Assembly: GCA_949294195.1 (NCBI GenBank)
Contig: CASFGK010000004.1
Coordinates: 1 to 64,000 of the forward strand
Direction: 5' to 3'
Length of the DNA stretch: 64,000 nucleotides
Source of the DNA: an uncultured Bacteroidales bacterium
GTDB taxonomy: Bacteria > Bacteroidota > Bacteroidia > Bacteroidales > UBA932
The first letter of the stretch is position 1. Every line of letters begins with the position of its first letter. A program made the translations under genes and the position numbers. Below the pieces are notes generated by a model, which saw only the letters and a program-made list of their open reading frames with translations, did not search any database and had not been told where the DNA came from. Of this stretch, positions 58,532 to 64,000 are shown one piece after another.

Positions 58532-61030
58532 ATGAAATTCACCAAATTACTACCGGTATTACTGGCAGTGGCGCTGCCGTTGTGCCTGTGTGCGCAGCCG
58601 CGTACGGAAACCTTGCTGGAAAAGGGATGGAAATTCACACGGGAAGACGATAAATCATTCTCTTCTGTCCAGTGCGACGATTCCCAGTGGCAAAATGTCA
58701 CTGTACCTCACGACTGGGCTATCTACGGACCGTTCAGCGTGAACAATGACAAGCAGCATACCGCTATCGTCCAGGACGGACAGAGCGACCCTATGGAACA
58801 TGCCGGACGTACAGGAGGTCTGCCGTTTGTCGGGACCGGATGGTACAGGCTCGAGTTCGAAAAACCGCAGCTTGCCGACGGCGGCAGATGCACCCTGCTT
58901 TTCGACGGAGCCATGAGCCACGCACAGGTATATGTGAACGGTCAGGAAGCATGCTTCTGGCCATACGGATACAACTCCTTTTATTTCGATGCCACCCCAT
59001 ATCTCGTCGAAGGGAAGAACATATTGGCCGTAAGGCTTGAAAACCAGACCGAAAGTTCACGCTGGTATCCCGGAGCAGGACTTTACAGAAACGTACATCT
59101 GATAGTTACGGAAGACGCACACGTGCCTGTGTGGGGGACCCAGGTCATTACCGACGAACTCGGAAGCAATTTCGCCAAGGTCAGCCAGAAGACATCACTG
59201 GCGTTTCCTGAGGGGAAATCATTCTCCGATTACTCCATAGTCACTGAAATCAAGGATCAGGAAGGCAATGTGATAGCATCTGACACCCGGCAGGGTACCG
59301 CATACGACGGAGACCTTTTCCGTCAGAGCTTCACAGTGGAGAATCCTCATCTCTGGACACCGGAAACACCTTACCTGTACACTTCAGTATCGAAGATTTA
59401 TGAGGGAACTACCCTGAAAGACGAATATTCTACGGTTTTCGGCATCCGCACTGCTGAAATAATCCACGGCAAAGGCTTCTTCCTCAATGGAGAACGCGTA
59501 CAGTTCCAGGGAGTATGCAACCACCATGACCTCGGCCCTCTCGGAGGCATCGCCAACGAAGCCGGCATACGCCGTCAGATACGCATCCTCAAAGATATGG
59601 GTTGCAACGCTATCAGGACATCTCACAATATGCCAGCACCGGAACTCATCAGGGCATGTGACGAAATGGGTATGATGGTGATGGCCGAATCCTTCGACGA
59701 ATGGGCTTCAGCCAAAGTCCAGAACGGATACCACCAGTTCTTTGACGGATGGGCAGAAAAAGACCTTGTAAATCTCATACACCATTACCGCAACAATCCG
59801 AGTGTCGTCATGTGGTGCATCGGCAACGAAGTTCCCGACCAGTGGAACGGCAACAGAGGACCGAAACTCACCCAGATGCTGCTGGACATCTGCCACAGGG
59901 AAGATCCTACCAGACCGGTGACCAACGGCATGGATGCTCCCGATGCAGTGGTCAACAACAATATGGCCGCTGTTCTCGATGTTCCGGGATTCAACTACCG
60001 CCCTCACAAATATATCGAAAACTACAGCAAACTCCCTCAGGCCCTGATACTCGGCAGCGAAACAGCCTCCACGCTCAGTTCAAGAGGCGTGTACAAGTTC
60101 CCGGTAACAAGGCGCTCGATGTACAAATATCCTGACCATCAGGCTTCTTCCTACGATGTAGAGCACTGCGGATGGTCAAACCTGCCTGAGGATGACTTCA
60201 TCCAGCATGAAGACCTGCCGTACTGTATCGGAGAATTCGTTTGGACCGGATTCGACTACCTCGGAGAGCCTACTCCGTACTATTCGGACTGGCCGAGCCA
60301 CTCGTCCCTGTTCGGCATAGTGGACCTTGCCGGTATTCCGAAGGACCGCTACTATCTGTACAGGAGCCACTGGAACAAGGACGCCGAAACCCTTCATATC
60401 CTGCCGCACTGGAACTGGGAAGGACGCGAAGGTGAAGTGACTCCGATTTTCGTCTACACAAACTACCCTACAGCAGAAGTATTCATCAACGGCAAGAGCC
60501 AGGGCAAACGGACAAAAGATCTCACCGTAACCGTACACAACAGCGCAGACTCGCTTTCACAGGCCACATTCAAGAGACAGAGCCGCTACCGTCTCATGTG
60601 GATGGACACCGTCTATGAACCGGGAACCGTAAAGGTGGTTGCTTATGATGAAAACGGCAATGCCGTAGCCGAAAAGGAAATGCATACGGCCGGGAAACCT
60701 TATGCCATCGAACTTTCCGCAGACCGCAGTATCATCAAGGCGGATGGCAAGGACCTTTCATTCGTGACTGTAAAAGTGGTGGACAAAAAAGGAAATCTCT
60801 GCCCGCTGGCTGACAACCGGATCAGTTTCAAGGTGAAAGGCGCCGGATACTATCGTGCAGGGGCCAACGGTGACCCTACCTCGCTCGAGTCCTTCCAGGA
60901 ACCTGCAATGAAAGTGTTTTCCGGAATGATGACCGCCATAGTTTCCTCTACCGAAGAAGCCGGTGAAATAGTCCTTGAAGCTACAGCAAAAGGGCTGAAG
61001 AAAGGCACAGTCCGGATTGTGAGCGAATAA
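58532..61030 (+). CDS. glycoside hydrolase family 2 beta-galactosidase-like enzyme
   Basis: An 832-aa secreted enzyme with a signal peptide (residues 1-22, ending LCAQ). Domains in order: GH2 sugar-binding jelly roll (about 25-195, with VPHDWAIYG), immunoglobulin-like domain (200-300), catalytic TIM barrel (300-600), DUF4982 (about 635-700) and a C-terminal beta domain (715-825). The acid/base is Glu433 in IGNEVP and the nucleophile is Glu510 in LGSETAS. This architecture is typical of Bacteroides beta-galactosidases acting in glycan use. No SusC/SusD pair or regulator is adjacent, so it is not in an obvious polysaccharide locus. Exact substrate cannot be told. Confidence 0.88.
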   Translation: MKFTKLLPVLLAVALPLCLCAQPRTETLLEKGWKFTREDDKSFSSVQCDDSQWQNVTVPHDWAIYGPFSVNNDKQHTAIVQDGQSDPMEHAGRTGGLPFVGTGWYRLEFEKPQLADGGRCTLLFDGAMSHAQVYVNGQEACFWPYGYNSFYFDATPYLVEGKNILAVRLENQTESSRWYPGAGLYRNVHLIVTEDAHVPVWGTQVITDELGSNFAKVSQKTSLAFPEGKSFSDYSIVTEIKDQEGNVIASDTRQGTAYDGDLFRQSFTVENPHLWTPETPYLYTSVSKIYEGTTLKDEYSTVFGIRTAEIIHGKGFFLNGERVQFQGVCNHHDLGPLGGIANEAGIRRQIRILKDMGCNAIRTSHNMPAPELIRACDEMGMMVMAESFDEWASAKVQNGYHQFFDGWAEKDLVNLIHHYRNNPSVVMWCIGNEVPDQWNGNRGPKLTQMLLDICHREDPTRPVTNGMDAPDAVVNNNMAAVLDVPGFNYRPHKYIENYSKLPQALILGSETASTLSSRGVYKFPVTRRSMYKYPDHQASSYDVEHCGWSNLPEDDFIQHEDLPYCIGEFVWTGFDYLGEPTPYYSDWPSHSSLFGIVDLAGIPKDRYYLYRSHWNKDAETLHILPHWNWEGREGEVTPIFVYTNYPTAEVFINGKSQGKRTKDLTVTVHNSADSLSQATFKRQSRYRLMWMDTVYEPGTVKVVAYDENGNAVAEKEMHTAGKPYAIELSADRSIIKADGKDLSFVTVKVVDKKGNLCPLADNRISFKVKGAGYYRAGANGDPTSLESFQEPAMKVFSGMMTAIVSSTEEAGEIVLEATAKGLKKGTVRIVSE

Positions 61031-61046
61031 ATGTACCTTCATATAT

Positions 61047-61087
61047 GAAAGCATGGATACCGGCAGTCTTGTCATATCCATGCTTTC
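61047..61087 (+). terminator. terminator of the GH2 gene
   Basis: A perfect 13-bp stem (61047-61059 with 61075-61087) with a 15-nt loop and a short T tail (TTT) lies 17 bp after the GH2 stop. Confidence 0.7.
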
Positions 61088-61109
61088 TTTATAGCGAAGC
61101 ATAGGACGG

Positions 61110-61143
61110 TTTGCTCATTATCTCACTTTTTTCACTATCTTTG
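61110..61143 (+). promoter_or_regulatory. promoter of recA
   Basis: TTTG (61110-61113) and TATCTTTG (61136-61143) are 22 bp apart. Predicted initiation near 61150 places the in-frame ATG at 61148 at or before the start of the RNA, so recA must begin at 61214. No LexA-like palindrome was recognised. Confidence 0.6.
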
Positions 61144-61213
61144 TACGATGTCGGGAAGCGGACTGAAACTGTCAGACAGTTTCCCATTAAACCAACCAAA
61201 ATTCATTTCATTT

Positions 61214-62245
61214 ATGGCTAAAGAAGTAGAACAGGAAGGAACGGCCGAGGTCAATGCCGCGAAGTTCAAGGCATTGCAGGCTACGATCGACAAGATTGAG
61301 AAAGATTACGGGAAAGGGACGATCATGAAGTTGGGAGATCAGCCACAATGGGAGGTTTCCGTCATTCCGAGCGGCTCCATAGCTTTGGACCATGCACTGG
61401 GAATCGGAGGTTATCCGAGAGGAAGGGTCATTGAGATTTTCGGACCGGAATCCAGCGGTAAGACCACACTGGCAATCCATGCCATAGCACAGGCCCAGAA
61501 ACAGGGAGGCATAGCAGCCATCATAGATGCCGAGCACGCTTTTGACAGGACTTATGCAAAGAATCTGGGAGTGAATCTGGATACGCTGCTCATATCACAG
61601 CCGGACAACGGAGAGCAGGCCCTTGAAATCGCAGACAACCTCATCCGATCCGGGGCAATCGACATAATCGTCATAGACTCTGTCGCAGCCCTGACGCCAA
61701 AAGCCGAAATAGAAGGCGAAATGGGTGATGCGAAGATGGGACTTCAGGCAAGGCTTATGAGCCAGGCTCTAAGGAAACTTACTGCCAATATCAGCAAGAC
61801 GAATACATGCTGCATCTTCATCAACCAGCTGAGAGACAAGATCGGCGTGATGTTCGGAAATCCGGAAACGACAACCGGAGGAAATGCCTTGAAATTCTAT
61901 GCATCGGTCCGTGTGGATGTGCGCCGCACCAGTCAGATAAAGGACGGAGAAGAAGCTCTCGGAAACAGGACCAGAGTCAAGATCGTGAAGAACAAGATGG
62001 CCCCTCCTTTCAAGAAAGCCGAGTTCGACATCGTATTCGGAGAAGGCATTTCCCATGTGGGAGAAGTCATTGATCTGGGTGTCGAGTTCGACATCATCAG
62101 GAAGAGCGGGTCATGGTTCAGTTACAACGATTCCAAGCTTGCCCAGGGCCGGGAGGCTGTAAAACAGCTGCTTACTGACAATGTGGAGCTGTGTGACGAA
62201 ATCGAGGCGAAGATCCGCGAAGCTCTTCAGAACGTACAGGACTGA
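61214..62245 (+). CDS. recA: recombinase RecA
   Basis: DNA strand-exchange ATPase of homologous recombination and the SOS co-protease. The 343-aa protein has Walker A GPESSGKT near residues 76-83, Walker [11 protein letters not shown] near 153, the L1 loop region, and the MAW/L2 region [23 protein letters not shown] near 215-237 (two adjoining segments). The basic C-terminal domain ends at residue 343. An upstream ATG at 61148 is in frame and would add 22 residues, but it coincides with the predicted transcription start. The homologous MAKE start at 61214 is therefore used. Confidence 0.96.
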   Translation: MAKEVEQEGTAEVNAAKFKALQATIDKIEKDYGKGTIMKLGDQPQWEVSVIPSGSIALDHALGIGGYPRGRVIEIFGPESSGKTTLAIHAIAQAQKQGGIAAIIDAEHAFDRTYAKNLGVNLDTLLISQPDNGEQALEIADNLIRSGAIDIIVIDSVAALTPKAEIEGEMGDAKMGLQARLMSQALRKLTANISKTNTCCIFINQLRDKIGVMFGNPETTTGGNALKFYASVRVDVRRTSQIKDGEEALGNRTRVKIVKNKMAPPFKKAEFDIVFGEGISHVGEVIDLGVEFDIIRKSGSWFSYNDSKLAQGREAVKQLLTDNVELCDEIEAKIREALQNVQD

Positions 62246-62250
62246 TCGTT

Positions 62251-62294
62251 GTCATCCTGAACGCAGGCCGTCAGGCCTGAGCGAAGAATCTGCA
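62251..62294. repeat. REP-like intergenic palindrome
   Basis: The sequence starts GTCATCCTGA, contains AGGCC-GTCA-GGCCT and ends GAGCGAAGAATCTGCA. It resembles the widely distributed GTCATyCTGAGCG...CGAAGrATCT intergenic element known from many genomes (recognised by eye, not searched). It fills most of the 57-bp gap between recA and the aldehyde dehydrogenase gene. Confidence 0.4.
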
Positions 62295-62302
62295 TAAAAA
62301 CC

Positions 62303-63838
62303 ATGGTAGAGAATATATTAAATAAACAGAGAGCGTTTTTCCGCAGCGGGAGGACGCTCTCTGTGTCATATAGAAAGAATGCCCTTAAAAAACTGCGGGA
62401 AGCTATCCTGAAAAACAGTGGGCGAATTTGCGACGCCCTCCAGACTGATCTCGGCAAAAGCCGCACAGAATCCTATATGTGCGAGACAGGAATGGTCCTT
62501 TCAGAGCTTGATCATGCGGTCAGGCATATCCGCAGCTACTCAGGACGCAGAAAAGTCCGCACTCCCCTCGCCCAGTTTCCCGCAAGAAGCTACATCATTC
62601 CGGAACCTTACGGCAACGTGCTGGTAATGAGCCCATGGAACTATCCTCTGCTTCTCAGTCTCGCTCCTGTAATAAGTGCAGTGGCTGCAGGCAATACGGT
62701 GATCCTGAAGCCGAGCGCGTATTCTCCGGAAACTTCCGCCGTAGTGTCAGCCATTGTCCGTGAGGCATTTCCGGAAGAACATGTCGCTACAGTTGAAGGA
62801 GGCAGGGATGTAAATTCAGACCTGCTGGAGCAGAAATTCGACTATATCTTCTTTACCGGAAGCAAGTCCGTAGGCCGTCTGGTGATGAGCAAGGCTTCGG
62901 TGCATCTGACACCTGTCACTCTGGAGCTTGGAGGGAAAAGCCCCGTAATAGTAGACAGAAGTCTGGTAACAAGAAGCGGGAATGACAAAGACCGTAAGAG
63001 CGGCAGAAGCGGATACTTCCGGGATACCGGCTTGCGAACAGCTGCAAGAAGGATAGTATTCGGGAAATTCCTTAACTGCGGGCAGACATGTGTAGCTCCC
63101 GATTATGTCCTTGTGCACGAGGATGTGGCGGATGATTTTCTGGAAGCATGCAAGGAAGAGACTGCAAGGATGTTCGGAGAACATCCTCTTGACAACCGAG
63201 ACTACGGAAAAATCGTCAACGGAAAACATTTCGACAGGCTCTGCAGGGTGATTTCGGAACTTGCGGGACACGGTCCGGAGCTTGAGTCGCACAAGCATGA
63301 GACAGAATCTTCAGCGCCTGTAAGCGCCTCGTCCGGAGGAAACAGCTGCAGGATAATCCTAGGAGGAAAGAGCGAGCCTGAAAATCTCCGGATAGAGCCG
63401 ACCATCGCCCGTCTGGGAAACGTGACCGACAGCAGGCTGGACTCACTGGAAGTGATGCAGGATGAAATATTCGGACCGGTACTGCCTGTCCTTACCTACA
63501 GGGATATCGAAGACATTATAGGATACATTGATGAAAGGCCGAGACCTTTGGCGGCATACATTTTCACGGCAGACAATGATTTCAAGGAAACTCTGCTTGG
63601 CGGGCTGCATTTCGGAGGAGGCTGCATAAATGACACCGTCATACATCTTGCAACTGAGGAAATGCCGTTCGGAGGAGTCGGTGAAAGCGGTATGGGACGG
63701 TATCACGGGAAATACGGATTCGAGACTTTCTCGCACCTCAAAAGCATAGTCGACAAACCGTTATGGCTTGACCTGCCGATGCGCTACCAACCATACACAA
63801 AAGTGAAGGAAAAGCTGGTCAGGATGTTTCTCAAATAG
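62303..63838 (+). CDS. aldehyde dehydrogenase (class 3-like) with two insertions
   Basis: A 511-aa NAD(P)-dependent aldehyde dehydrogenase. The start KQRAFFRSGRTLSVSYRKNAL and PWNYPLLLSLAPVISAVAAGN resemble the class 3 (fatty aldehyde, YwdH-type) group, normally about 455-460 aa. The general base is Glu208 in LELGGKSP and the nucleophile is Cys263 in NCGQTC. Their spacing of 55 residues is about 20 more than usual, because of an insertion near residues 220-245 rich in Ser, Arg, Lys and Asp. A second insertion of about 20 residues lies near 328-350 (ESHKHETESSAPVSASSGG). No C-terminal membrane anchor is clear. It is 57 bp after recA across a repeat. Confidence 0.85.
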   Translation: MVENILNKQRAFFRSGRTLSVSYRKNALKKLREAILKNSGRICDALQTDLGKSRTESYMCETGMVLSELDHAVRHIRSYSGRRKVRTPLAQFPARSYIIPEPYGNVLVMSPWNYPLLLSLAPVISAVAAGNTVILKPSAYSPETSAVVSAIVREAFPEEHVATVEGGRDVNSDLLEQKFDYIFFTGSKSVGRLVMSKASVHLTPVTLELGGKSPVIVDRSLVTRSGNDKDRKSGRSGYFRDTGLRTAARRIVFGKFLNCGQTCVAPDYVLVHEDVADDFLEACKEETARMFGEHPLDNRDYGKIVNGKHFDRLCRVISELAGHGPELESHKHETESSAPVSASSGGNSCRIILGGKSEPENLRIEPTIARLGNVTDSRLDSLEVMQDEIFGPVLPVLTYRDIEDIIGYIDERPRPLAAYIFTADNDFKETLLGGLHFGGGCINDTVIHLATEEMPFGGVGESGMGRYHGKYGFETFSHLKSIVDKPLWLDLPMRYQPYTKVKEKLVRMFLK

Positions 63839-63914
63839 GCGGCACAGCCAGCGGCAGCGACCGCCTCTGCGTATGCCGGACAGAAAGACAACAACAAAAC
63901 AAAAAACAACAAAT

Positions 63915-64000
63915 ATGAAAAAGACAGGACTTATTCTTATTTCATTGGCACTAGGTACTTCCATCTGGGCCGGGAATCCACAGGAAAAAGGGCTTGCGGC
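63915..64000 (+). CDS. 5' end of a secreted protein (partial)
   Basis: An ATG at 63915 opens a frame that runs to the window edge and encodes at least 28 residues. It begins with a signal peptide, MKKTGLILISLALGTSIWAG, followed by NPQEKGLA. A purine-rich leader precedes it. Too short to identify; a secreted peptidase is possible but unproven. The 76 bp between it and the aldehyde dehydrogenase gene contain a GC-rich inverted repeat without a T run. Confidence 0.6.
   Translation, partial: MKKTGLILISLALGTSIWAGNPQEKGLA

Noticed and set aside
61148-61213. Longer RecA starting at the ATG at 61148
   Set aside because: It lies at the predicted transcription start from the promoter at 61110-61143, and the added 22 residues do not resemble RecA.
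61110-61213. LexA-type SOS box before recA
   Set aside because: No convincing palindrome was found, and LexA sites are not well defined for this phylum.

Overview
The window is chromosomal DNA of a member of the Bacteroidota, most probably order Bacteroidales. Several signs agree. Promoters repeatedly show the TTTG-N19..22-TAnnTTTG architecture of this phylum rather than -35/-10 boxes, and most starts lack a strong Shine-Dalgarno. Family markers typical of the group are present: WbqC, a DUF3078 barrel, an archaeal-type (type 3) ProS, an OmpP1/FadL barrel, a DUF4982-type GH2 beta-galactosidase and a long IF2 with a low-complexity N-terminus. Base composition is roughly balanced. Genus cannot be fixed from this sequence alone. 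No phage, insertion sequence, CRISPR array or rRNA was seen; three tRNA genes are present.

Layout. 1-4515: a terminator, then a four-gene operon for nucleotide-sugar and glycan work (manC, ugd, a LpxH-like metallophosphoesterase, a MurG-like glycosyltransferase). 4539-7480: tandem tRNA-Lys(TTT)/tRNA-Lys(CTT), hisS, an EamA exporter and an initiator tRNA with a textbook promoter and terminator. 7535-9494: a Y-family DNA polymerase overlapping a YolD-like partner. 9525-12031 (minus): a 29-residue membrane peptide and an NfnAB-type NADH/ferredoxin:NADP oxidoreductase pair. 12099-16125: divergent TonB-dependent receptor and sppA, followed by a large structured inverted repeat. 16246-23832 (minus): a closely packed operon proS, DUF3078 barrel, tilS, transglutaminase lipoprotein, cutC. 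23989-27026: an aromatic-repeat lipoprotein and an OmpP1/FadL barrel. 27007-30473 (minus): lipid A operon lpxD-lpxC-lpxA plus wbqC, in which lpxC is not fused to fabZ. 30590-35428: rimP-nusA-infB with a leader hairpin and a very strong bidirectional terminator. 35448-37169: an HD hydrolase and a secreted carboxypeptidase-regulatory-domain protein.

37170-55762 is the most distinctive region: a perfect 25-bp palindrome, then tolC, a membrane-fusion protein, and six large (778-791 aa) MacB/FtsX-type permeases served by one stand-alone ATPase. The permeases fall into two sequence classes, A-like and B-like, that alternate along the DNA, which suggests three A/B pairs. The two long gaps in the array (about 305 and 332 bp) carry related repeats, and one holds the first codons of a lost extra A-like permease. 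This looks like a tripartite efflux system that grew by tandem duplication.

55928-64000: a Tat-signal dipeptide epimerase, a zinc alcohol dehydrogenase, a secreted GH2 beta-galactosidase, recA, an aldehyde dehydrogenase with two unusual insertions, and the first codons of a secreted protein cut by the window edge.
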